Origin: Terriglobia bacterium
Lineage (GTDB): Bacteria > Acidobacteriota > Terriglobia > JAJPHL01
Assembly: GCA_021325275.1 (NCBI GenBank)
Contig: JAJPHL010000031.1
Coordinates: 1-64,000, forward strand
DNA length: 64,000 nucleotides
Reading direction: 5' to 3'
Positions 25,437 to 34,205 of this stretch are shown in pieces. The notes beneath the pieces were generated by a model that made no database searches, was not told the origin of the DNA, and saw only the letters and a list, made by a program, of their open reading frames with translations. Numbering within the stretch: position 1 is the first letter of the stretch; every line of letters starts with the position of its first letter. The position numbers and the translations under genes were made by a program.

Positions 25437-26036
25437 ATGGCACTGATTCTCACCGGCGTTGCGCTGGTCCTGGTATGCGTGGTGGCGGCCGCGCCGGGCG
25501 TCACGGCGAATCCCAGCGGCAAAGTGCTGGCCTTCGTCGCGCTGTTCCTGCTTCCGGCCACCGCCGGCTTTTTCGGCGTGACGCAGCATTACGAGCATTC
25601 CAAGGACACGTCGTTTTGTCTCTCGTGCCACGTAATGGAACCCTACGGCCGCTCTTTGTATCGCGACGACAAGAACTTCATCCCGGCTGCGCATTTCCAA
25701 AACGCGCGCATTCCGCGCGACCAGGCGTGCTATACGTGCCACACCAATTACACGATCTTCGGCACGGTGCACGACAAGCTCCGCGGGCTGAAGCACGCTT
25801 ACAAGTACTACATCGCAACGCCCGCGAATCCCATCAAGCTCTACGAGCCCTTCAACAATCGCGAGTGCCTGCATTGTCACGCGGGCGCGCGCAGCTTCGA
25901 GGAAGGCCCGGTGCATTCGGCCATGATGGACGATATCAAGGGGAACAAACTTTCCTGCGTGTCGTCGGGATGCCACGACCAAATCCATGACGTGGCGCAT
26001 TTGAGCAACGCAAAAATGTGGAGCGCGCCCAGATGA
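25437..26036 (+). CDS. NapC/NirT-family tetraheme cytochrome (membrane quinol dehydrogenase)
   Basis: 199 residues with AGGAGA before the ATG. The N-terminus has one or two hydrophobic segments (about 3-23 and 30-48). A periplasmic domain with haem sites CLSCH, CYTCH, CLHCH and a last site spaced CVSSGCH (CX4CH rather than CxxCH) follows. NapC/NirT/CymA proteins oxidise menaquinol at the inner membrane and pass electrons to periplasmic cytochromes. This position is filled here in a porin-cytochrome operon. The CX4CH site would bind a fourth haem if the maturation system accepts it. Confidence 0.9.
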   Translation: MALILTGVALVLVCVVAAAPGVTANPSGKVLAFVALFLLPATAGFFGVTQHYEHSKDTSFCLSCHVMEPYGRSLYRDDKNFIPAAHFQNARIPRDQACYTCHTNYTIFGTVHDKLRGLKHAYKYYIATPANPIKLYEPFNNRECLHCHAGARSFEEGPVHSAMMDDIKGNKLSCVSSGCHDQIHDVAHLSNAKMWSAPR

Positions 26037-26227
26037 GCGAACCTAGCGTCCCAACCATCTATCGCAAGCTACGCCTCTCCGCCCTGCTGATCGCCGCGGG
26101 ACTTGTCGTGGAAGCCATAACCCTGGAACTCGCGCATCCACTCGCGTTCATGGGATTCCTCGGTCTCGCGGGACCGCTGATCGCAGCGGGCGTGGTGACG
26201 TTCCTGTGGGCGCTGGTCTCGCCTTAG
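26033..26227 (+). CDS. Small two-helix membrane protein, end of cytochrome operon
   Basis: 64 residues from the ATG at 26033, overlapping the tetrahaem gene stop by four bases (ATGA). It has a short polar head (SEPSVPTIYRKLR) and two hydrophobic helices (LSALLIAAGLVVEAITLEL and AFMGFLGLAGPLIAAGVVTF). The overlap implies coupled translation and a function with the tetrahaem protein, perhaps as an assembly or anchoring subunit. No family is recognised. Its stop overlaps the end of the convergent TIGR03435 gene by four bases. Confidence 0.72.
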   Translation: MSEPSVPTIYRKLRLSALLIAAGLVVEAITLELAHPLAFMGFLGLAGPLIAAGVVTFLWALVSP

Positions 26228-27039
26228 TTCTCCGACGCCTTTTCCACGTGTTCAATCACCAATACTTCGACCGCCTGCTTCGACGATTCCAGGCGCAGGC
26301 CGAGTTGTTGCTGTAGCGCGGTGAAGATCGAAGGAGCAGCATCCGGCGCGCCTGTTGAATCGCCGGGCGCAAATTCCAAATGCAAGTCGAATTTTTCCGT
26401 GAAGCCCGTTTTGTCGACCACCGTGCGACGGACATCGCTGGAGATCACCTCGATCAGTTTGGGCATCGCGATGCTAAAAGCGTCGACCCGATCCGTTCGA
26501 TCGGGAGCAGCGGTAACCATCGTTCGCCTGAGCCCCCCGCAAATGTTGGCCGGCCGACTCGGCGTAGGCGGACTAGCCGGATCCAGCGTGATGCAACTTC
26601 CTTCCTTGGCGCTCTGAATCTTGAATCCGCCTTTGGCGGCCACCAGGTCATAGACGGGAAATTCCTTCGACTCCCGGCGTAATTTGAGTTTGAATCGCTC
26701 CGCCAGCAACGCCTGAAGCATTGGGCGCATCTCGGCCGACGTAGCGTCGCCGTCGGCTTTCGCGATCACATCGTAGCGATCGGCGTTCACCCAAGCCGGC
26801 GCGCCCTGCACCTGAAAGTCCTTCACGTTGTAAGCCGCCTGAATCAGCAGGCTGAGCGGCGCATTCTTCATAGTGAATCGGCCGTTGCGGATAACCGGCC
26901 TCAACAGGTTCATTTCGACGTCGTCGGGAGGCGGATGGACACCGGGAATCTGCTTGACCGACGCGACTTCGAATCTCGCGGCGGGTGCTTGAGCGAAGGC
27001 CAGCGTCGCCCACATAGCGATGGTCCAAATGTTTTTCAT
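26224..27039 (-). CDS. TIGR03435-family secreted protein
   Basis: 271 residues from the ATG at 27039. After a short signal (MKNIWTIAMWATLAFAQ) comes the typical opening ARFEVASVKQ, then FTMKNAPLSLLIQAAYNVKDFQVQG and MLQALLAERFKLKLRRES. VVDKTGFTEKFDLHLEF lies near the end. These are the defining blocks of TIGR03435, a family expanded in soil Acidobacteria (Solibacter and relatives). The biochemical role is unknown. It lies 5 bases after the small membrane protein gene upstream, so the two form an operon. Confidence 0.92.
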   Translation of the reverse strand: MKNIWTIAMWATLAFAQAPAARFEVASVKQIPGVHPPPDDVEMNLLRPVIRNGRFTMKNAPLSLLIQAAYNVKDFQVQGAPAWVNADRYDVIAKADGDATSAEMRPMLQALLAERFKLKLRRESKEFPVYDLVAAKGGFKIQSAKEGSCITLDPASPPTPSRPANICGGLRRTMVTAAPDRTDRVDAFSIAMPKLIEVISSDVRRTVVDKTGFTEKFDLHLEFAPGDSTGAPDAAPSIFTALQQQLGLRLESSKQAVEVLVIEHVEKASEN

Positions 27040-27044
27040 AGGCG

Positions 27045-27386
27045 TCACTTCGCTAAGGGCGACGGGGAAAACATTTTCCGCGCGAAGGCGCCCGCGTATC
27101 CGGCGACGAGCGCGATCGCCATCACGACCACCGCGACAATCGGCAATCCTTTTACGGCGCCTTTTCCGAAGAGAATCTCGGCGCCGGGAATGCTCGCGGC
27201 CACCAAGAGCGGCCACAGCCACGCCCTCGCCGGATCGAGACAACCGAGCGTAAACGCCGTGACGCAGAGCAGGCCCACCTCCACGCCCGTATCGTCGGTG
27301 TGCAATTCGTAGTGACCGAAGAACGCCATGGCGCCCGCGCAAAGCACGCAAGCCACCGCCATTGCCAGCCTGGAAGAAGAAGTCAT
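27045..27386 (-). CDS. Small integral membrane protein
   Basis: 113 residues from the ATG at 27386 (an earlier in-frame ATG at 27404 is possible). There are three to four hydrophobic segments: LAMAVACVLCAGAMAFFG, EVGLLCVTAFTLGCL, WLWPLLVAASIPGAEILFG and GLPIVAVVVMAIALVAGYAGAF. It precedes and is probably cotranscribed with the TIGR03435 gene. No family is recognised. Confidence 0.72.
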   Translation of the reverse strand: MTSSSRLAMAVACVLCAGAMAFFGHYELHTDDTGVEVGLLCVTAFTLGCLDPARAWLWPLLVAASIPGAEILFGKGAVKGLPIVAVVVMAIALVAGYAGAFARKMFSPSPLAK

Positions 27387-27625
27387 GCACGCAGGGTAGC
27401 GCAATCACATTGCGTTGTAAAGTACTTTTTGTTGGCTGCGGCTGGGGAAACCCACTACGGGATTTTTCCCGGCAAAATCATGGTTCTACCCGATACCAGT
27501 CGGCGAAGCCCACTCGCTAGAATGATTTCTGTAACCCACTCCACCAGGGGTGGCCGGCATGCCTCGCTACGCCTCCAATAACCCGGTCACCCCTTCAAAG
27601 GCAGTTCTTAAAAGCAGGGCTCGGC

Positions 27626-28084
27626 ATGTTTGATATACGACGCTGGTTTTCATCCGCGCCGGCGGCCGGCGGCAACGCGACCACGCGCCTATGCGACAAT
27701 CCGGGGAGTGTCCGCCTGCTGGCGATTCTGCCCGGCGCCGGCGACGCCGAGCAACTTCGCGGCGTCGTCGAGCAACTCGACTGGAGCGTATCGATCGCCG
27801 GGACGGAATCACAAGCCATGGCGCTTTTGCAAGGCGAGCCGATCACCGCCGTCATCTGCGATCAGGATTTGCCGGATGAAGATTGGCGCGACGTCATCAC
27901 GCGCATCGCCGCCCTGCCGCATGCGCCGTGCGTGCTGCTGGCCTCGCGCGTTATGGACCAATATCTGTGGAATGAAGTGATCCAATGCCGTGGCTACGAC
28001 GTTGTCTCGAAGCCGTTTCAGCGCGAAGAACTGCGTCGCGTGCTGTCGTTTGCCTTGTCCTTTCCGGAGCGCCCTTCCCTATGA
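27626..28084 (+). CDS. Degenerate receiver-domain protein leading the RND operon
   Basis: 152 residues folding as a response-regulator receiver: VICDQDLPDEDW supplies a likely phospho-acceptor (Asp79) and VVSKPFQREELRRVL the conserved lysine (Lys129). The acidic pair normally found after the first strand is missing (LLAILPGAGDAEQLR), so magnesium binding is doubtful. There is no output domain. Its stop overlaps the start of the RND adaptor gene by four bases, so it is translated with the efflux system. Confidence 0.8.
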   Translation: MFDIRRWFSSAPAAGGNATTRLCDNPGSVRLLAILPGAGDAEQLRGVVEQLDWSVSIAGTESQAMALLQGEPITAVICDQDLPDEDWRDVITRIAALPHAPCVLLASRVMDQYLWNEVIQCRGYDVVSKPFQREELRRVLSFALSFPERPSL

Positions 28085-29313
28085 ATCGACCCACATTGCT
28101 TGTACCACCTTTTCTTGCTTTGCTCGCACTACTCTCAGGCTGCGAGAAAAACGAGCCTGTCGCCGCTGCCGAAAACACGGCGCCCGATGTCGCCGTCGCG
28201 AAAGTCGCGCGCAAGACGCTCGATCGCACGCTCACGGTATCCTCGGAACTTGTGCCCTTCCAAGTGATCGACGTATACGCGAAAGAATCGGGCTTTATTC
28301 GGCAGCTTTTTGTCGACTACGGCTCGCGCGTGAAAGCGGGACAAGTGTTGGCGATTCTCGAAATCCCGGAACTCGAAGTGCAGCTTCGCCAGGACGAGGC
28401 GACGATCCGGAACGCCGAAGCGCGCGTGAACCTGGCCGAGCGCGAAGTGCAGCGCGCGCGCGCGCAAGCCAACGTTTTGCATCTTCAATACGACCGCCTC
28501 GCGAACGTCGTGAAGGAAAAGCCGGGACTGGTCGCGCAGCAGGAAGTGGACGACGCGCAAGGCAAGGACCTCGCCGCCGCCGCCAACGTCGATGCCTCGC
28601 AAGCCAATTTGCAAGCCGCGCAGAGCGATCTGCAAGCGATGCAAGCAAAAAAAGAGCACGACAAAGTGCTTTTCGACTACGCGAGGATCACCGCGCCGTT
28701 CGACGGCGTGGTCACCCAGCGTTACGCGAATCTCGGAACATTGATGCAAGCCGGCACGAGTTCCTCGACGCAAGCCATGCCGCTGGTGCGCATCTCCGAG
28801 GATCAGAAATTCCGGCTGGTCATTCCCGTGCCCGAGTCGTACGTGCCGATGATCCACGTGGGATCGCCGGTGGAAGTGCGCGTGCCGTCCTTGAATCGCA
28901 CGCTGCCCGGAACGATCGCGCGTTTCTCCACCGACGTAAAAGAAGATACGCGCACGATGCACACCGAAGTCGACGTGCCGAATCCCGACCGGTCGCTGGT
29001 GGAAGGACAATATGCGGAGGCCTCCATCACGCTCGACCACAAGGAAGGTGCGCTCGCCGTGCCGTTGGCGGCGGTGGCGCGGAATGGTCCCGAGACGATC
29101 GTGTTTGTCGTTGATGGATCGGGCAAGCTCGACGCGCGGCGCGTCACGCTGGGCATTCAAACCGCCACCGACGCGGAGATCCTCTCCGGACTGAAGGAGG
29201 GCGACCTCGTCGTCACCGGCGATCGCGGCGGATTGCGCACCGGACAAATGGTCCATCCCAAGATCGCCGCCGAGGCGAAGCCGGACGCCGCCGACCCGGC
29301 GAAGGAGCAATAG
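28081..29313 (+). CDS. RND efflux periplasmic adaptor (membrane fusion) lipoprotein
   Basis: 410 residues with a lipobox (LLALLSGC), so the mature protein is a lipoprotein. The order is typical: a barrel/lipoyl half (YAKESGFIRQLFVDYGSRVKAGQVL), a coiled-coil hairpin (about 100-200, rich in Ala, Gln and Glu), a second lipoyl half (RITAPFDGVVTQRYANLGTLM), a beta-barrel and a membrane-proximal domain ending TGDRGGLRTGQMV. It bridges the inner-membrane pump and the TolC-type channel encoded by the next two genes. Confidence 0.94.
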   Translation: MNRPTLLVPPFLALLALLSGCEKNEPVAAAENTAPDVAVAKVARKTLDRTLTVSSELVPFQVIDVYAKESGFIRQLFVDYGSRVKAGQVLAILEIPELEVQLRQDEATIRNAEARVNLAEREVQRARAQANVLHLQYDRLANVVKEKPGLVAQQEVDDAQGKDLAAAANVDASQANLQAAQSDLQAMQAKKEHDKVLFDYARITAPFDGVVTQRYANLGTLMQAGTSSSTQAMPLVRISEDQKFRLVIPVPESYVPMIHVGSPVEVRVPSLNRTLPGTIARFSTDVKEDTRTMHTEVDVPNPDRSLVEGQYAEASITLDHKEGALAVPLAAVARNGPETIVFVVDGSGKLDARRVTLGIQTATDAEILSGLKEGDLVVTGDRGGLRTGQMVHPKIAAEAKPDAADPAKEQ

Positions 29314-29316
29314 CCC

Positions 29317-32300
29317 ATGTCCGGGTTCTCCATTCGCAATCCTTACTTCATCGTTGTGCTTTGCCTCGCGCTGATGGTCATCGGCGCGACCAGCCTTTCG
29401 CGCATGCCGGTGGATTTGTTCCCCACGATCAATCTGCCGGAAGTGGTAGTCGCGACATTTTTCTCCGGCATGCCGCCGCAGGACATCGAGACCGACATCA
29501 CCAATCCGCTGGAGCGATTCTTCACCATGGCCAGCGGCATCGATCACATGGAATCGCGCTCGATGCTCGGCGTGAGCATGATCAAAGTGTTTTTCCAGCC
29601 CGGCTCCAACGCCGACGCCGACGTCACGCAGCTCGCCAACTTGTCGCTCGCCGACTTGAAACGTCTTCCGCCGGGAACGCTGCCGCCGGTGGTGTTGAAA
29701 TTCGACTCCAGCAGTTTGCCCGTGTGTCTCGTGACGCTGAAAGGCGAAGGCCTCACGCAAACGCAGCTTCACGACGTCGGGCAATTCACGATCCGCAATC
29801 AAATCGCCGTCGTGAAAGGCGCGGTGATTCCGCCGCCCTTCGGTGGAAAGTATCGCCAGGTGATGGTCTACGTCGATCCTTACAAACTGATGTCGCGGCA
29901 GTTGAGCTTGATGGACGTGGTCAACTCGGTGAACTCCAGCAACCTGATTCTTCCCGCGGGCGACGTGAAGATCGGGCCATACGACTACTACGTCTACACC
30001 AACAGCTTGGTGGATAAGGTCGATGAGTTGAACGCGGTGCCGATCAAGACCGTCGGCACAAGTTCGGTTACCGTCGGCGACGTTGGACGAGCCGAGGACG
30101 CCGCGCAAATTCAGTACAACGTGGTGCGCGTCGACGGTCAGCGCTCCGTTTTTCTGCCGATCATGAAGGCGGGCGGCGACACCAATACCATCGCGGTGGT
30201 TGACGGCATCCGCGATATGACGTCGAAGTTGTTCGACATCCCCGCACAGTTGAAGACCGCCGTGGTTTTCGATCAATCGGCGTACGTGAAGCAAGCCATC
30301 GACACGGTGTTGCACGAAGGAACTCTCGGGTTGCTGCTGACGAGCCTGATGATTTTGGTTTTCCTCGGCAGCCTGCGGGCCACCACCGCCGTTTTCCTCT
30401 CGATCCCGCTCTCGGCGATGGCCGCGTTTGTGGCGCTCTTCCTGATGGGCTCGACGATCAACACGATGATCCTGGCGGGACTCGCGCTGGCGTTCTCCCG
30501 CGTGATCGACAACTCCGTAATTTCGCTCGAAAACATTTATCGTCACCTGGAAATGGGAGCGCCGCCGAAGCAGGCAGCGGAAGAAGGCGGCCGGGAAGTC
30601 AACTTGGCCGTGCTCGCGGCAACGCTCGTGGATGTGGTGGACTTTTATCCCGTAACGTTTCTCTTCGGTGTGAGTCAGTTCCTGTTCTCCGCGCTGGCGC
30701 TTTCGTTTGTGCTTTCGATGCTGGCGTCGTACGTCGTGGCCATGACCGTGATTCCGCTGTTCTGCGCGAATTTCATGAAGAACGTTCCGAAGCACGGCGA
30801 AGAAGCCTTCGGCGAAGGCCACGCCGCCGTGTACGGTGAAGGCGACTTGATCAAGGCGCCGAGTTGGGGCGCGCGATTCAATCACTGGTTTAATCGCGGC
30901 TTCACGCGATTGCTCGATTTCTACGAGCGCTGGGTGCGGCGCGCGTGCGCGCGTCCCGCGCTGACGGTGGCTCTGCTGATGGCGTTGTTCGTCGCCAGTC
31001 TGGGGATCTATCCGTTCCTGGGTCTGGCGTTTTTTCCGCGCACCGACGCCGGACAATTCACGATCAATTTGAAGGCGCCCACCGGTTCGCGCATCGAAAC
31101 CACCGAACATGCCGTCGCCGAAGTGGAAGATTTGATCAAACAAACCGTCTCCAAAGACGACTTCAAGATGGTGGTGTCGAACATCGGCGTGGTTCCCGAT
31201 TTCTCGGCCCTCTACACCACGAACGCGGGACCCTACACCGCGACGGTCCAAGTGGCGCTTAATGAAAACCACGCGGTTGGCAGTTATGAGTACATGGCGC
31301 GGGTCCGCCGCGCCATCGCCGAGCGTCATCCCGAACTGCGCACGTTTTTCTCGAGCGGATCGATGGTCGACGCGATCATCAACACCGGAATGCCCGCGCC
31401 GATCGACGTGCAAGTGAGCACCAAGGATTTGGTGAAGAGCCATCAAATCGCCGAAGACCTCGGCCGGCGGATTCGCGCGCTGAAAAACGTCGACGAAGTG
31501 TATATCCCGCAGGACATGAACTATCCGGCGATCAAACTGGAGCTCGACCGCGTACACGCGGCCGAGATGGGGTTGAGTCTGAAGGACGTGGTGCAAAACG
31601 TGATCACCGCGCTCAACTCGAACACCATGATCGCGCCGAACTATTGGGTGGACTATCAGAGCGGCAACGATTATTTCCTCACCGTGCAGTATTACGAGCA
31701 AGGCAAGCCGTCAATTCACAATCTCGTCGACTTGAAGAGCATTCCGTTGCGCGCGCCGAAACTCACGCAGCCCACCACGCTCGATTCCGTCGTGAAAGTC
31801 GTGAACGAACAAACGCCCACCGAAGTGGATCACTACCAGATCCAGCGCATCACCGACGTTTACGTCACGCCGCGCGGCGAAGATCTCGGCAAGGTGCGCG
31901 CGCAAGTGTTGCAAGCGATCACCGACATGCACCTGCCGACAAACATTCGCGTGGAATTGCGCGGCATGGTGCAAGGCATGGAGGCGTCGTTTCAACGCTT
32001 CGCCGTCGGTTTCATTCTCTCGTTCGTGCTGCTGTACCTGATTCTCGTCGCGCAGTTCCGTTCCTTCGTCGATCCGTTTTTGATCATGCTGGCAATCCCG
32101 ATGGGATTTATCGGCGTGCTCATCACGCTGCCCCTGACAGGAACCACGCTGAACGTGATGTCGCTGATGGGCGTGCTGATGCTCGTCGGTATCGCCGACT
32201 CGAACAGTATTTTGATCGTGGACTTCGCGCACAATCTGGAAAGACAAGGACTGCCCGTGGCCGACGCCGTGATCACCGCGTGCCGCGTGCGTCTGCGCCC

Positions 32301-32490
32301 CATCCTGATGACCTCGCTCGCGTCGATCATCGGCATGCTGCCGATGGCGCTGAAGATGGGCACGGGCGCGGAACAATACGCGCCGATGGCGCGCGCCATC
32401 ATCGGCGGGCTGGCGTCGTCGGTGCTGTTGACGGTTTTCATCGTGCCGGCCGCGTACCTGCTGGTCTACGGAAAGAAGGAAAAAGCATGA
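29317..32490 (+). CDS. RND efflux permease with altered proton-relay residues
   Basis: 1057 residues, full length for the RND superfamily, with twelve predicted helices and two large periplasmic loops. GGAG lies about 10 bases upstream. The N-terminus FSIRNPYFIVVLCLALMVIG and VDLFPTINLPEVVVATFFSG are typical of hydrophobe/amphiphile pumps. In helix 4 the AcrB Asp407-Asp408 pair reads Asp-Asn (SRVIDNSVISLENIYRHL). In helix 10 the AcrB lysine position reads serine (IADSNSILIVDF). The substrate is unknown. It is in an operon with adaptor and outer-membrane channel. Confidence 0.94.
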   Translation: MSGFSIRNPYFIVVLCLALMVIGATSLSRMPVDLFPTINLPEVVVATFFSGMPPQDIETDITNPLERFFTMASGIDHMESRSMLGVSMIKVFFQPGSNADADVTQLANLSLADLKRLPPGTLPPVVLKFDSSSLPVCLVTLKGEGLTQTQLHDVGQFTIRNQIAVVKGAVIPPPFGGKYRQVMVYVDPYKLMSRQLSLMDVVNSVNSSNLILPAGDVKIGPYDYYVYTNSLVDKVDELNAVPIKTVGTSSVTVGDVGRAEDAAQIQYNVVRVDGQRSVFLPIMKAGGDTNTIAVVDGIRDMTSKLFDIPAQLKTAVVFDQSAYVKQAIDTVLHEGTLGLLLTSLMILVFLGSLRATTAVFLSIPLSAMAAFVALFLMGSTINTMILAGLALAFSRVIDNSVISLENIYRHLEMGAPPKQAAEEGGREVNLAVLAATLVDVVDFYPVTFLFGVSQFLFSALALSFVLSMLASYVVAMTVIPLFCANFMKNVPKHGEEAFGEGHAAVYGEGDLIKAPSWGARFNHWFNRGFTRLLDFYERWVRRACARPALTVALLMALFVASLGIYPFLGLAFFPRTDAGQFTINLKAPTGSRIETTEHAVAEVEDLIKQTVSKDDFKMVVSNIGVVPDFSALYTTNAGPYTATVQVALNENHAVGSYEYMARVRRAIAERHPELRTFFSSGSMVDAIINTGMPAPIDVQVSTKDLVKSHQIAEDLGRRIRALKNVDEVYIPQDMNYPAIKLELDRVHAAEMGLSLKDVVQNVITALNSNTMIAPNYWVDYQSGNDYFLTVQYYEQGKPSIHNLVDLKSIPLRAPKLTQPTTLDSVVKVVNEQTPTEVDHYQIQRITDVYVTPRGEDLGKVRAQVLQAITDMHLPTNIRVELRGMVQGMEASFQRFAVGFILSFVLLYLILVAQFRSFVDPFLIMLAIPMGFIGVLITLPLTGTTLNVMSLMGVLMLVGIADSNSILIVDFAHNLERQGLPVADAVITACRVRLRPILMTSLASIIGMLPMALKMGTGAEQYAPMARAIIGGLASSVLLTVFIVPAAYLLVYGKKEKA

Positions 32491-33776
32491 GAAAAACTCT
32501 TCTGCTTCTGTTTGCAGCCGGCGCAATGGCGCAACCCACCACGACACCATTGACGCTGAAACAAGCGCAAGACATGGCGCTGAAGAATCATCCGCTGGTG
32601 ATGGCGGCGGAGAACGAAGCGGCCGCGATGAGTCAAATGGTCACCGAGTCGCGCGCGGCGCTTTATCCGCAAGTTTCCGCCGATCTCACGGGATCGCAAG
32701 GCAACAAGGATGCGCGGGTCGGCGCGGGCGCGGTCGGCGCATCGCGCTTGTTCAATCGCTTCGCTCAAGGCGTGACGCTTTCGCAGCTCATCACCGACTC
32801 CGGACGTACACGCAGTCTTGTGGAGTCGTCGAAATTGCAAGCGCAGGCCAGCGCGCAACTCTCGACGGCCACGCGTTACGACGTGCTGGTGGCCGTCGAT
32901 CACGCCTACTTCGAAGTGTTGCGCGCGCAAGCCACCGTGCGTGTCGCCGAGGAGACGGTGAAAGCGCGCGGCGTGCTGCAAGATCAAGTGTCGACGCTGG
33001 CGCGAAACAAACTGCGCTCGGACCTCGACGTAACGTTTGCCGACGTGAACGTGTCCGATGCGAAATTGCTGCTGCTGCGCGCGCAGGAAAGCGTCGGCGG
33101 AGCGTACTCCGAGCTGGCGCGCGCTCTGGGCACCGATCAAGTCGTGCAGTATCAACTGGCCGACGAATCGCTGCCGCCCGCGCCGCCAACGGGCGCGGCG
33201 GATCTCGTTACGCAAGCATTAAGCAATCGCCCGGAGCTCGCAAGCCTGGCCAGTTCCAAAGATGCCGCGTACAAATTTGTGGAAGCCGAGCACGATTTGA
33301 AGCGCCCAACGGTGAGCGTCATCGGCGTGGCGGGGTTTCTGCCGATCCTCTATCCGAATCCCACGGGATCGACGCAAGTGCCGAACAACTACGAAGGCGC
33401 GGCGATCGATATCGACTTTCCGATTTTCAACGGACATCTGTTTTCGGCGCGAGAGGAAGCCGCGCGGCAGCGCGCCATGGAATCGGATCAACGCCTGCGC
33501 GAAGCGCGCGACCGCGTGGCGCGCGACGTGCGAGCCGCGCTAGCGAGCGCGACGACGGCCTATCAGCGATTGTCCGTCACCGCCGACTACGTGAAGCAAG
33601 CGAATCAAGCGCTCGACCTCGCGCAAGGGCGCTACAACTTGGGTCTCGCGTCGATTGTAGAAATCACGCAAGCACAGTTGAATGTAACCAAAGCGCAAAT
33701 CGAAGACTTAAGCGCGAAGTACGACTATGAGGATCAGTACGCCGCGCTGCAATACGCAATGGGGTTGTTGAGATAG
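32487..33776 (+). CDS. TolC-family outer-membrane efflux channel
   Basis: 429 residues; the ATG overlaps the permease stop by four bases. After a signal (MRKTLLLLFAAGAMAQ) come the two helical OEP repeats. The first begins LTLKQAQDMALKNHPLV. The second contains VAGFLPILYPNP, IDFPIFNGHLF and QALDLAQGRYNLGLASIVEI, the usual TolC blocks. It completes the tripartite pump with the two genes before it. Confidence 0.93.
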   Translation: MRKTLLLLFAAGAMAQPTTTPLTLKQAQDMALKNHPLVMAAENEAAAMSQMVTESRAALYPQVSADLTGSQGNKDARVGAGAVGASRLFNRFAQGVTLSQLITDSGRTRSLVESSKLQAQASAQLSTATRYDVLVAVDHAYFEVLRAQATVRVAEETVKARGVLQDQVSTLARNKLRSDLDVTFADVNVSDAKLLLLRAQESVGGAYSELARALGTDQVVQYQLADESLPPAPPTGAADLVTQALSNRPELASLASSKDAAYKFVEAEHDLKRPTVSVIGVAGFLPILYPNPTGSTQVPNNYEGAAIDIDFPIFNGHLFSAREEAARQRAMESDQRLREARDRVARDVRAALASATTAYQRLSVTADYVKQANQALDLAQGRYNLGLASIVEITQAQLNVTKAQIEDLSAKYDYEDQYAALQYAMGLLR

Positions 33777-33816
33777 GCATATTGCCCTATGATTGACATT
33801 GGGAGTTGAACACACG

Positions 33817-34065
33817 ATGAACCTCACCATCGAGATTCCGGATGACATCGCTGCCGCCTTGAAAGCGCAGGCTGAAGCGCAAGGTGTTTCTCCCTCCAGC
33901 TACGCGCGGCAAGCAATCGAAAAGAGCGTTTCGGAAGGATGCGGTGACGGCCATCCGTTCCAGACGGGCTATGGCATGTGGGCCAAGTACGGTCACGCGC
34001 CGTCAGCAGAGGAAATCGACGAGAACCGTCGAGAATTGTTCGGCAATTTCGGCCAAGGCGCGTAA
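33817..34065 (+). CDS. VapB-like antitoxin (partner truncated)
   Basis: 82 residues from the ATG at 33817. MNLTIEIPDDIAAALKAQAEAQ and SPSSYARQAIEKSV form the ribbon and helices of an antitoxin of the VapB/AbrB-like group. The remaining acidic tail (SAEEIDENRRELFGNFGQ) would wrap the toxin. It ends directly against the ATG of a PIN-domain frame that is cut short, so it now seems to be an orphan. Confidence 0.75.
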   Translation: MNLTIEIPDDIAAALKAQAEAQGVSPSSYARQAIEKSVSEGCGDGHPFQTGYGMWAKYGHAPSAEEIDENRRELFGNFGQGA

Positions 34066-34205
34066 ATGATCGCCGGTGTCGCCGACACGCACTCTGCGGT
34101 TTGGTTTCTCTTCGGCGACGCTCGTTTGTCCGCGACGGCGAAAGAGTTCTTTGTGCGCGCCGCATCCGAGCGCCGAGAAATCGCGCTCCTAACTCTTTCG
34201 GACGG
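34066..34205 (+). pseudogene. Truncated vapC (PIN-domain toxin) fragment
   Basis: The first 45 or so codons match PIN toxins: MIAGVADTHSAVWFLFGDARLS holds the first catalytic aspartate. The frame then runs into the convergent EthD gene, and the rest of the PIN fold, including the other acidic residues, is missing. The frame stays open to 34356, but only antisense to EthD. The break lies close to the EthD stop at 34206, which points to a deletion or replacement of the toxin's 3' part. Confidence 0.72.

Noticed and set aside
27420..27625. Possible riboswitch before the RND operon (several small hairpins, for example CGGGA-TTTT-TCCCG near 27459)
   Set aside because: I could not match it to any known riboswitch consensus, and the hairpins are short.
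28135..31701. 1188-codon open frame antisense to the RND adaptor and permease
   Set aside because: Composition (His, Arg, Asp, Val) is that of an antisense shadow. The plus-strand genes have full family motifs.
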